From NCBI RefSeq assembly GCF_025808395.1, contig NZ_CP075524.1, positions 1,488,001 through 1,552,000 of the forward strand: DNA of 64,000 nt. Reading direction: 5' to 3'. Source of the stretch: Microcella sp. (lineage in GTDB: Bacteria > Actinomycetota > Actinomycetes > Actinomycetales > Microbacteriaceae). The notes under the pieces are model-generated. The model searched no databases and had not been told where the DNA came from. It worked only from the letters and a program-made list of their open reading frames with translations. Position 1 is the first letter of the stretch, and each line of letters starts with the position of its first letter. The position numbers and the translations under genes were made by a program. Below, piece after piece: positions 8,984 through 17,045 of this stretch.

Positions 8984-9520
8984 ATGTACGCTTCTGAGAT
9001 GCCCAGCTTCCCCCTCGGTGTCAAGGTATACGAAACGGCGAAGGTGATTGGAGTCGAGAACATCATCTTCGGTTCTCCCGTCATCATCGATGACTTCACA
9101 CTGATAGTGGCACGAGAGCCGATCGTTATCGGAAACTACGTGCACATCGCCTGTTTCTCCGCGATAACGGGCGGTGCAGCCGTGAACCTGGGCGACTTCT
9201 CCGCGGTGTCGCAAGGCGCGAAGCTCTTGACGGGAACCGACGACTTCGTGAGCGGAGGTTTTGGCAATTCAACTGTGCCCACGGAGTACCGGAACGCCAA
9301 GCGCGGTGCGATCGAGGTTGGGCGATTCTGCATCGTCGGGGCCAACGCGGTCGTTCTTCCTGGGGTCACCATCGGAGAAGGCGCTGTCGTGGGGGCGAAC
9401 TCGGTTGTCACGCGAGACCTTGAACCTTGGGGGGTCTACATCGGCAACCGACGTCACCGTGAACGCAACCGCCATCGCGTAATGGAGCGGTTCGCAGAAT
9501 TCGAGCGGAACCTGCCCTGA
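8984..9520 (+). CDS. Hexapeptide-repeat sugar acyltransferase
   Basis: A 178-residue left-handed beta-helix protein of the maltose O-acetyltransferase type: VIIDDFTLIVA, VHIACFSAITGG, then GRFCIVGANAVVLPGVTIGEGAVVGANSVVTRDL in the final coils, and a basic C-terminus. The divergent start lies about 55 bases from the aminotransferase gene. The likely job is N-acylation of the 4-amino sugar made by that enzyme, using acetyl-CoA; O-acetylation of the glycan cannot be excluded. ATG 8984 and ATG 8999 are both possible starts, neither with a clear SD. Confidence 0.75.
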   Translation: MYASEMPSFPLGVKVYETAKVIGVENIIFGSPVIIDDFTLIVAREPIVIGNYVHIACFSAITGGAAVNLGDFSAVSQGAKLLTGTDDFVSGGFGNSTVPTEYRNAKRGAIEVGRFCIVGANAVVLPGVTIGEGAVVGANSVVTRDLEPWGVYIGNRRHRERNRHRVMERFAEFERNLP

Positions 9521-9529
9521 GGACGCTAG

Positions 9530-9558
9530 GCAGTCCTTTCGACTGCAGAATCGATTCT
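9530..9558. terminator. Stem-loop followed by a 12-bp perfect palindrome, between convergent genes
   Basis: GCAGTC (9530-9535) pairs with GACTGC (9541-9546) around CTTTC. It is followed directly by the perfect palindrome AGAATCGATTCT (9547-9558). The site is ten bases after the stop of the acyltransferase and about 70 bases past the end of the opposing LGFP gene. A terminator role is inferred from position; there is no long T-run. Confidence 0.4.
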
Positions 9559-9629
9559 CTGGTTCGCGCTCGTTGCGTGTACGGTTTCGAATCCCATCTC
9601 GATGGCCCGATCCGTGTGCAAGCCGATCG

Positions 9630-12323
9630 TCAATCAAACTCCACGAACGGCTGCCCCGAGATGGGAACAAACACCGTTCCCCTTTGGAACTGTTGGCGAG
9701 TCACCTCCCCATCGACCACCCGATCGCCGATCGGCCACCCCAGGGAACCACCAGAGCCACCAAGGGCGCCCCATGTGTCTCGGAAAGGGCCGTCGAGCAC
9801 GGCAAAGGTGCCGGTCTCGACTGACGACATCACCAATCCTTTCTCGAACACTTGATAGGAACCCGATACTGCCCCTGCGGTCCACAGCACCTCGGGCGCG
9901 ATGGGAATGCCGAGGATGGCCGCGTTGGAATCCGTTGCCGAGTATGCGTAGATCTGCCCCGTGACGACAACGGGCGCAACGCCTGGAAGTGTGAAAAGGG
10001 ATCCTTTATGGAAGGACTGGCGAAGCCCATCGCGGACACCCACTTGCTCGCCGATAGGCCAACCGAGCGCACCTGAGATGCCGCCATTCGCAGTCCATGC
10101 CGAGCGAATGGCGCCGTTCAAGACTGCGTAAGTTCCTGTGCTCGTGGACGACAGTACGATCCCACGCTCGAACAACTGTGAGCTGCCGGAGATGTCGTCA
10201 GAGGATGCTGTGACCGCCGACGAGGTCGGCAAGCCCAGTAGGGACCTGTTCGCTCCCGCCGCCCAGTAGTGTCCGATCTCGCCGTTGACGGCGAATCCGG
10301 ATCCACCGCCTGACACCACGAGGAGTCCTCCTTGGAACTGTTGACGGATTTCTCCCGAGACCGACTGCTGATCACCCGTCGGCCACCCGAGTGGCCCACC
10401 CGAACCTCCCCGAGCGCCCCACGCACTTCTCATGGCTCCATCCAAAACCGAATAGGTCCCCGTCGTCGACGACGACAGAACCATTCCCCGCTGGAAGTAC
10501 TGCAATGTTCCCGACACCCCGCCGGCAGACCATGCCGACGGGGGACCGGTGGGCGACCCCAACCGCGTCGCGTTCGAACCAGAACCCCAATACGTCCCGA
10601 TTTCTCCAGACAACGCTGCAGCCGTTCCACCGGTCGGAGCGATGATGAATCCCCGCTCGAACTGCTGACGAATCCCCCCGGACACTGTCTCCTGGTCGCC
10701 AGTCGGCCATCCGAGAGACCCCCCAGAACCCCCTGAGTTGCCCCACGCGTTCCGGATCGGGCCATCGAGGACGGCAAAGGTACCCGTTGTCGATGACGAA
10801 AGAACCATCCCTCGCTGGAAGTACTGCAGAGAGCCCGACACCCCGCCAGCTGACCACGACACGGGGCCCCCAGTCGGAGAACCAAGCGAAGCTGAGTGAG
10901 TGCCCGCTGACCAGTACTCCCCGATGGGCCCCGAAACAACGATGGCGGCTTGACCGTGTGGAACAACGATGGTGCCGTTCTCGAACCGTTGACTCACCCC
11001 TATCGCAATCGACTCTTGGTCTCCCCTAGGCCAACCGAGCACACCACCTGATCCTCCGCGATCGCCCCACGCATTCCGAATCGGGCCATGAAGCACCGCA
11101 AATGCGTCAGTCGAACTCGACGACAGCATGATTCCGCGCGAGAACTCTTGAAGGTAGCCATCGATCCCGCGAGCGGAGAACGCGACGCGAGCTCGAATAG
11201 GCAAGCCAAGAGCGCTCGTGGACCCTCCCAACTCGACGTACTTATCGCGAGCAGCATTGAGCACTGCTATAGCTCCTACGCCGGGGGTGCAGTAGATGTT
11301 GCCGTTGGCGTAGAAGCCGACCAACGCTCCGCCCCCACCGTTGGCGATGCCCGGAGCGACGGAAGCGCCAAGGGGTCCTCCAGTGCCGCCCTCCGCCTCC
11401 CATTGCCGGAAAATTTCCGATTGCGCACTCACTGTGCAAGGTACATCGATGGTCGAGCCGAACCACTGGTTATAGAAGCGCCAGAAGTTTCGATTCCCAT
11501 AGCTCGAGCAACTGTCGCCGGTGCCCGCCAGGTTCGCGAGGGCAGCCGTGTTTGGTTGATAGGGTGTGTAGTTATACAAAGCTGCGGTGGCAAAATTCCG
11601 AATATTCACTGTTGTACCGCCGCATGAGCTGTTCGGGTGCCATCCGATGAAGTGATTGCCAGGTTGGCGCGCGAAGGCGCCGGCCTTGTAGACCTTGAGT
11701 TGACGAGTGCCAGTCACGATCTGAGTACCCAGGCCCGCGAAGGCAGTGTTGCAAGGCGCAGTGTCTGGGCAAGCCATCCCCATTGCCCACCGGAGTGCGT
11801 AGTCTGTCGGTGCGTTCTTGAGCACGAGACCTTGCTCCTTCTGGAGCGTGACGAGAATGACTTTGGCAGAAATACCGCAAGCAACCTGAGCCCGATAGAT
11901 CAGTTCTGACACTCGGAACGTGCCTGCCGGGATCGCCTCGCATACAAGGTTTCCAGTAGATGACGACACATCCCGGGGCCGGCCGGGGTAGGGGACTGTC
12001 GCCACGTTCAAACAGTTGCCGTTGAGGCAAGTACCGATCTTCGCGTCCAAGAACGCCTGGATCTCCGGCGCGGACATCGCCCCCGAATCGTAGAACAATG
12101 CGTCACTGATAATGAGGCCAGGTTGAAAGCTCGACGACGTGGTCACGACCTGACGCTTCGATGGACCGTGAACCTCAACGGCTTGCGCAGGTCGCGGCGA
12201 AAACACCAATGCCACATCGACACCGACGAGAAGCGATACCACCAGTGCAGAAACGGCGAATCTGTACCGTTGTCTCCGGCTGCCCTGACGTGTGCCCGAG
12301 CTGCGCGTCTCACTAGTCGCCAT
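9630..12323 (-). CDS. Secreted LGFP-repeat surface protein
   Basis: 897 residues. The start is ATG 12323, with GGGGGAG eight bases upstream; GTG 12332 is too close to that site. A basic segment, a hydrophobic helix and a PAQA cleavage site form a signal peptide. Residues about 50-330 form a cysteine-containing domain (LIISDALFYDSG, KVILVTLQKEQGLV, SCGGTTVNIRNF). The remainder is at least five ~106-residue units, each with two LGFP-type motifs such as GGSLGWPTGDQ and LGSPTGGP. LGFP repeats occur in actinobacterial wall-associated proteins and are thought to bind the envelope. It follows the ABC flippase gene on the same strand, so a glycan-linked surface role is inferred. Confidence 0.85.
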   Translation of the reverse strand: MATSETRSSGTRQGSRRQRYRFAVSALVVSLLVGVDVALVFSPRPAQAVEVHGPSKRQVVTTSSSFQPGLIISDALFYDSGAMSAPEIQAFLDAKIGTCLNGNCLNVATVPYPGRPRDVSSSTGNLVCEAIPAGTFRVSELIYRAQVACGISAKVILVTLQKEQGLVLKNAPTDYALRWAMGMACPDTAPCNTAFAGLGTQIVTGTRQLKVYKAGAFARQPGNHFIGWHPNSSCGGTTVNIRNFATAALYNYTPYQPNTAALANLAGTGDSCSSYGNRNFWRFYNQWFGSTIDVPCTVSAQSEIFRQWEAEGGTGGPLGASVAPGIANGGGGALVGFYANGNIYCTPGVGAIAVLNAARDKYVELGGSTSALGLPIRARVAFSARGIDGYLQEFSRGIMLSSSSTDAFAVLHGPIRNAWGDRGGSGGVLGWPRGDQESIAIGVSQRFENGTIVVPHGQAAIVVSGPIGEYWSAGTHSASLGSPTGGPVSWSAGGVSGSLQYFQRGMVLSSSTTGTFAVLDGPIRNAWGNSGGSGGSLGWPTGDQETVSGGIRQQFERGFIIAPTGGTAAALSGEIGTYWGSGSNATRLGSPTGPPSAWSAGGVSGTLQYFQRGMVLSSSTTGTYSVLDGAMRSAWGARGGSGGPLGWPTGDQQSVSGEIRQQFQGGLLVVSGGGSGFAVNGEIGHYWAAGANRSLLGLPTSSAVTASSDDISGSSQLFERGIVLSSTSTGTYAVLNGAIRSAWTANGGISGALGWPIGEQVGVRDGLRQSFHKGSLFTLPGVAPVVVTGQIYAYSATDSNAAILGIPIAPEVLWTAGAVSGSYQVFEKGLVMSSVETGTFAVLDGPFRDTWGALGGSGGSLGWPIGDRVVDGEVTRQQFQRGTVFVPISGQPFVEFD
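9650..11200. repeat. Internal ~320-bp repeats within the LGFP gene
   Basis: The coding DNA repeats at roughly 315-330 bp. Segments around 10480-10540 and 10800-10860 share GCTGGAAGTACTGCA and CCCGACACCCCGCC, and the encoded YFQRGMVLSSSTTGT recurs exactly. This can support slippage or unequal recombination that changes repeat number. Confidence 0.7.
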
Positions 12324-12554
12324 GTTTCGCACTCCCCCACATTGTCACTGCAAGGGTAACCCGCGAGGCAGTCCCGCCTACGCTTCCCACACCTGAGTCG
12401 AGGTAGCCGCTAGCCCGTTCAACGTCGGGCGGAAGTCCCTGGCGTCAGGGGACTCGTGTCGAATCGCCCGTACATACGCCCACCTTTCGGTGAGTGGATC
12501 AGCCCTTGACAACAGTGAGGTCGATGCGCGCGTCAAGTCAGGGCATGCGTCGGT
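12324..12554. other. Intergenic 231 bp between ABC transporter and LGFP gene
   Basis: Holds an imperfect stem AGTCCCTG (12434-12441) / CAGGGGACT (12446-12454) around GCGT. It may separate the ABC gene from its own-promoter LGFP gene. No convincing promoter hexamers seen. Confidence 0.3.
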
Positions 12555-14330
12555 TCAGGTGAGTCCAGCCAACTGAGCCTGCTGCGCGAAGTCAGGAAAC
12601 CGCTTCACGAGGTCCACAAAGGAACCGCTCCCCAGCAGTCGCCCATCTCTCATGAAGAAAATGCAATCCGCATGTCTGATCGTTGCAAGACGATGTGCAA
12701 CCACGACCTTGGTAACGTCGTCCCCGACCGAGTTGATAGCCGCGGTGACAAGAGCTTCCGTCTGCGTATCGAGCGCGCTTGTCGCTTCGTCTAGCACGAG
12801 CACCATAGGATCGGAATACAAGGCCCTGGCAATACCCAACCGTTGCCTCTGTCCCCCCGATAGCGCCAACCCTCGTTCGCCAACCTTCGCGCTGATTCCT
12901 CCTGGGCGCGAGGAGACTAGATCCCAGAGTTGCGCGCGCTCAAGTGCGTATTGAACACGTGAAGCATCAAAGTCTTCCCCCCAAGTGAGAGCTACGTTCT
13001 GCGCAATCGTTGCATCAAACAGCGCAACCTCTTGAGGGACGTATCCGACTCTGGATCTCCACGATGTACGAATCTCCGAAAGTCGCGTCTGATCAACCAT
13101 TACCTCGCCGGAAGTCGGTTCCAACAGGCTGAGGAGTAGGTCGACCATAGTCGATTTTCCTGACCCGGATGCCCCTACGAACGCGACAGACGAGCCGAAC
13201 GGAATCTCCAGCGAGACATCCTCAACCGCAGGGGACGCGTCGGGGCCGTACAGAAAACTGACCTTCTCGAAAACAATGCTCTTGGAGTCAGGCGGCACCT
13301 CGCGCCAGCCACGGCTGGTCTCCGCCGTGCCTCGCTCAACGTCGGCTAGCTCGAGCAGAACCTGGCGCGGGTACTCTGCTGCTGCGATCATCTGCGAAAG
13401 CACAGACTGGAAACGAATCACAGACGGAGCAACACGAAAGCCAGCCAGCGCGAAAAGCCCAATGGCCACTACCGCTTGCTCTATGCCACCGAGGGCGAAG
13501 CCCACCCCGCCGATGAGAACGAAGCCACCGACCAGCCCCGCTTCGAGCGCAAACCGCGGCAACTGACCGAGGAAGTAGATGTTGGCTCTCGCCCTCACGC
13601 TCGAGGTTCGAGCGTCGCGAACAGCGTCGGCGACTTCGCCTTCCTTGTTCCGTAGCGTGACCTCCTTCATGGAAGCGATGATCTCGAGAATTAGGCGTGA
13701 GCTCTTCATCGTGTAGTTGACGTTCACCTCTCCCGCCTTTCGGGCATGCCTAGCGATCCAGAAGAACAGAACCGCCCCGAGGAGGAGCAAGTACAACAAG
13801 GTCGCGATGGCCAGCACCGGTTGGATCACAGCTAGGGTCGCAATCACCGCGATGAGCGTGACTGCCTCGCCCAATAGCGTCGCTCCTGGCAAGAGGAAGG
13901 AGTTAATAGAGGCATCAATGCCGCTATCGGAGAACCGCATGATGTCGACTGAGTTCTTGCGAAGACGATCACGCCAGGGCGCTGCAAGATAGGAGCGGAG
14001 AAGCCGATCGCCAATCGCAACCTCGTATCGGGGTATACGCCTAGTAGCCCACCAGGTCACCAGAACTGCACAAACACTCTTCGCAATCAGAATCGCGCAA
14101 ATGGCAAGGATCACCCAGACAACACCCACAGTGTCCAGCTCGCCAAGGACCGGGAGAACAACTGGGGATCCGATAGATACTGGACCAAGAACCGCCGCAA
14201 GAAGCCCAAGAGCCGCAGCATCGAACAGTGACAGTGACGCAAGAATCCAGGAGTAGGTCCAAACAAAGCGCCTTCCGCCAGACGGCAGGATCGACATCAC
14301 CTGTCGGAAGAGTGACAGCACCTGTTTCAC
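12555..14330 (-). CDS. PglK/MsbA-like ABC flippase (fused membrane and ATPase domains)
   Basis: 591 residues. Six hydrophobic segments fill residues 25-330, followed by an ATPase domain with Walker A GASGSGKST, Q-loop YVPQEVALF, signature LSGGQRQRLGIARAL, Walker B VLVLDEATSALD and the switch His in VVAHRLATI. This is the half-transporter layout of lipid-linked oligosaccharide flippases such as PglK and lipid A flippase MsbA; it would act as a homodimer. Position downstream of glycosyltransferase and amidation genes favours a lipid-linked glycan as substrate. It gives the locus a flippase separate from the Wzx-type protein and the Wzm/Wzt pair. Confidence 0.83.
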   Translation of the reverse strand: MKQVLSLFRQVMSILPSGGRRFVWTYSWILASLSLFDAAALGLLAAVLGPVSIGSPVVLPVLGELDTVGVVWVILAICAILIAKSVCAVLVTWWATRRIPRYEVAIGDRLLRSYLAAPWRDRLRKNSVDIMRFSDSGIDASINSFLLPGATLLGEAVTLIAVIATLAVIQPVLAIATLLYLLLLGAVLFFWIARHARKAGEVNVNYTMKSSRLILEIIASMKEVTLRNKEGEVADAVRDARTSSVRARANIYFLGQLPRFALEAGLVGGFVLIGGVGFALGGIEQAVVAIGLFALAGFRVAPSVIRFQSVLSQMIAAAEYPRQVLLELADVERGTAETSRGWREVPPDSKSIVFEKVSFLYGPDASPAVEDVSLEIPFGSSVAFVGASGSGKSTMVDLLLSLLEPTSGEVMVDQTRLSEIRTSWRSRVGYVPQEVALFDATIAQNVALTWGEDFDASRVQYALERAQLWDLVSSRPGGISAKVGERGLALSGGQRQRLGIARALYSDPMVLVLDEATSALDTQTEALVTAAINSVGDDVTKVVVAHRLATIRHADCIFFMRDGRLLGSGSFVDLVKRFPDFAQQAQLAGLT

Positions 14331-14438
14331 TCGTTGGCCCCAGTCTTCTTCACCCAGAAAGTCTATGTCGCGGAGTCCGGTCCGCGGTTCTTACTTGGGA
14401 GCATTGGAAAACTGCCCCTCCGCGAGGGATGACCCGAC

Positions 14439-15635
14439 TCAACTGCCGTTGCTGACCATGGTGTCGAGCACCGACCCCCAGATCTTTCCTTGTTGCTCTC
14501 CTGACAGTTCACGAACACGATTCGCCGAAGCCGACTTCCAGCCCGCGACCTGCTCAGGAGTGAGCGCATCTAGCGCTTTGGCTAGTGACGACGGCTCAAA
14601 GTCGGCAAGCACGAGGCCGACGCCGTATTCGTTGACGATTCGGGACATCTCGGGTGACGGCCCTACTATGACCCCCAGCCTCGCTTGAATGAAGTCGAAG
14701 AACTTATTGGGTAGGCACCACGCGAGGTTGAAGGTAGTCGGCGGAAAAATGCTCAGTCCCAGGTCATACTGATTTAGCTTCGGCACGAGTTCCGCGTACG
14801 GCACGGGTTCAAGAAAACGAATCCTCGAGTCGCCTGCCGCTAGGTCCTTGAGTTCACGCATCAGGGGCGACTCGCTTCCGACCAAGTAGAGATCGAGCGT
14901 GACATCTGCCGCGGATTCTCGTACGCCTTGAATCATGATGTCGAGCCGGCGCTGCACGGCAAGACCCCCACTGTGAACCAACCGAATCGTACGGCCAACT
15001 CTCCCGACTTCGAGTTCGTGGTATGGCGTGGCGTTCACCACTAAGACCGGTTGCACTCCGAACTCGCGGCGGTACTCCTCCACAATCCCCTGGCTGACGG
15101 TGGTGACTGCGGCGGCGGTAGTCAGGTATGTCCGGCATAGCCACGTGTAATACGGCTGATGCAATAGGTTCCACCTAAGGGATGGAAGGCTCTGCCTCGG
15201 CGCGTACTCGTGCATGTCTGCCAACACTCCGTAGCGTGGCCGCAGTCGCGACGCAAGATAGAGAGTTTGGGCGTCGTGAGCTACCACGACATCCCAGGTT
15301 CCGTCCTTCAACTGATCGAACGACGCTCGATCACGGGGTTCCAATGCGGAGTAAGCGCGATGCAACCGAGACAAAAGAAGGAACGAAAACAAGCCCGGTA
15401 CACGAGCCAGCCCCTTGCGCGGTGGCGGCCAAGAGAGTTCGATGTGATCGTGCACACCTTCAGGGCGCAGCCCGTAGCCCGCCGTCGTGACGTGGGACCT
15501 GCCGCTGAACTCTCGGATCTGCTTGATGATCCGAGGCTCCTGCTCCGTGCGCGTGTAAGAGAGAATGAGGATCTTGAGGGGAATACCCTCACCGCGACCA
15601 CTCTCACTTGATGTTGTGCTCATCGGCTCGCCCAT
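14439..15635 (-). CDS. Glycosyltransferase, GT4-like (paralogue of the gene at 18400)
   Basis: A 398-residue GT-B protein: KILILSYTRTEQEPR at the N-terminus, DMHEYAPRQ, a linker VSQGIVEEYRREFG, then LVHSGG and a C-terminal nucleotide-sugar domain with LPNKFFDFIQARLGVIVGPS. Four proteins in the window (here, 18400, 21047, 24688) share DxHE and PNKFF-FxQxRLG, forming one family; this one is closest to 18400 (shared RRLDIMIQGVR and TLDLYLVG). It lies 34 bases after the stop of the HisF-like gene and 108 bases before the ABC flippase, on the same strand. Donor and acceptor unknown. Alternative start ATG 15623. Confidence 0.78.
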   Translation of the reverse strand: MGEPMSTTSSESGRGEGIPLKILILSYTRTEQEPRIIKQIREFSGRSHVTTAGYGLRPEGVHDHIELSWPPPRKGLARVPGLFSFLLLSRLHRAYSALEPRDRASFDQLKDGTWDVVVAHDAQTLYLASRLRPRYGVLADMHEYAPRQSLPSLRWNLLHQPYYTWLCRTYLTTAAAVTTVSQGIVEEYRREFGVQPVLVVNATPYHELEVGRVGRTIRLVHSGGLAVQRRLDIMIQGVRESAADVTLDLYLVGSESPLMRELKDLAAGDSRIRFLEPVPYAELVPKLNQYDLGLSIFPPTTFNLAWCLPNKFFDFIQARLGVIVGPSPEMSRIVNEYGVGLVLADFEPSSLAKALDALTPEQVAGWKSASANRVRELSGEQQGKIWGSVLDTMVSNGS

Positions 15636-15669
15636 CGTGATCGTTGCATTGCTCGGCCGTTCTGATCCG

Positions 15670-16440
15670 TCACGCTGTTATGTCGCCCAGCGTGCGAACT
15701 CGCTCAGGCGTGGGGTAGGAGATTAGCACCGCTCGGTGCTTGCCGTTGAGCACGAACATGCTGCCGGCGGCCACGGCTGATGCTCCGGCCTCAAGTGCGG
15801 GGGCGAAGTCGTCGAAGCCGCCCGCCCCGCCGAGAGCGATGATCGGAACCGTCACAGCGGCGGCGACCGACTCGATGAGCTTGAGGTCGTAACCACCGAA
15901 CGTGCACTCCCGGTCAATCGATGAGACCAAGATCTCGCCTGCTCCGAGTTGCTGGGCCCGAGAGGCGAACTCGGCAGGCGAGAAACCCGTTTTTCGGGTG
16001 CCGCGACGAGCGAAGGCTTCCCAGCCCCCGGTGAGCTTGCGACGCGCATCCACGCTGACGACAGTGCTCGACGCACCCAGGGCGTCTGAGATCTCGGTGA
16101 TCGTCTCTGGCCGCTGCAGGGCCGCCGTATTGAGCACGACTTTCTCGATGCCGATGCTGGTGATGCGCTGAGCTTCGGCCGCAGATGACACCCCGCCGCC
16201 GTAGCCGACAGGCATGAACGCTTCGCTCGCGATCTCTTCGATGAGGGTGTAGTTGACTCCCGTGCCCTTGATCGATGCGTCGATGTCGCAAATGACGAGT
16301 TCATCGACTTGTTTCTCATTGAAGATTCTCACCGCGTTGATCGGATCACCGATGTACTTGTCGCCCTGGAACTTCACCGGCTTCACCAGGTAGCCATCGC
16401 TGACGAGCAGCACGGGAATCACCCGCGGAAACACTGTCAT
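15670..16440 (-). CDS. wbuZ: HisF-like glycan amidation protein WbuZ
   Basis: A 256-residue (beta/alpha)8 HisF homologue: DPINAVRIFNEKQVDELVICDIDAS, VGYGGGVSSAAEAQ, VVSVDARR, IIALGGAGG. The loop holding the first catalytic Asp in true HisF (CLDV) reads VLLV here, as in the WbuZ family, so it is not expected to be a histidine cyclase; the second Asp, in VSVDARR, is kept. It probably forms the ammonia channel with HisH-like WbuY for WbuX. Overlaps the wbuY stop as ATGA, and no other histidine genes are nearby. Confidence 0.88.
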   Translation of the reverse strand: MTVFPRVIPVLLVSDGYLVKPVKFQGDKYIGDPINAVRIFNEKQVDELVICDIDASIKGTGVNYTLIEEIASEAFMPVGYGGGVSSAAEAQRITSIGIEKVVLNTAALQRPETITEISDALGASSTVVSVDARRKLTGGWEAFARRGTRKTGFSPAEFASRAQQLGAGEILVSSIDRECTFGGYDLKLIESVAAAVTVPIIALGGAGGFDDFAPALEAGASAVAAGSMFVLNGKHRAVLISYPTPERVRTLGDITA

Positions 16441-17045
16441 AGCGAGGCGAAGTTGCTCAGCACGCGCATACCGAACGCGTGGCTCTTCTCGGGGTGGTAC
16501 TGGGCGCCCATGACATTCTCCGACCTGATCATCGAGGCGAACGGTACCCCGTACCGAGTAATGGCGAGAACGTCGTTCTCATCGTCGGGCACCACGCGAT
16601 AGCTGTGCACGAAGTAGAAGCGGCTGTCGGCCGGCAGTTCGGCGACAAGCGGGTCAGGCCTGACGGCCTCGACGAGATTCCAGCCCATGTGCGGCACTCT
16701 GACACCGTCACCTTCAGGAATACGCAGGGTCTTGCCTCGGATGAGACCGAGACCCGATGCAGAGCCCTCTTCTGACGAATCGAGCAGTAGCTGCATTCCC
16801 AAGCAGATGCCGAGCACCGGCTTGCCTGTTGCCGCGAACGCCGTGATGGCTGGGGTGAGATCTGCGTGATCGAGCAGAGCCATACCCGTGTCGAACGCCC
16901 CGATACCGGGAAGAATCAAGCGGTCGCTCGACGCGATCTCGTCGGCAGTCTTCGCAAGTCGAGAGCTCGCGCCGACGCGCTTGAGCATGTTCATGACTGA
17001 GCCGAGGTTGCCGAGGCCGTAGTCGACGATGGAGACCGTCGTCAT
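16437..17045 (-). CDS. wbuY: HisH-like glutaminase WbuY
   Basis: A 202-residue class I glutamine amidotransferase with the catalytic triad visible: Cys in LGICLGMQ (near residue 82), and His and Glu in YHPEKS near the C-terminus; YGLGNLGSV opens the protein as in HisH. It would release ammonia from glutamine for delivery through the HisF-like partner. ATG/TGA overlaps on both sides (with wbuX and wbuZ) show a tightly coupled trio. Length fits HisH; function in glycan amidation rather than histidine synthesis is inferred from the partners. Confidence 0.88.
   Translation of the reverse strand: MTTVSIVDYGLGNLGSVMNMLKRVGASSRLAKTADEIASSDRLILPGIGAFDTGMALLDHADLTPAITAFAATGKPVLGICLGMQLLLDSSEEGSASGLGLIRGKTLRIPEGDGVRVPHMGWNLVEAVRPDPLVAELPADSRFYFVHSYRVVPDDENDVLAITRYGVPFASMIRSENVMGAQYHPEKSHAFGMRVLSNFASL

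Noticed and set aside
15670..17045. HisF and HisH as histidine biosynthesis genes
   Set aside because: They are coupled to wbuX, no other his gene is present, and the first catalytic Asp of HisF is absent.
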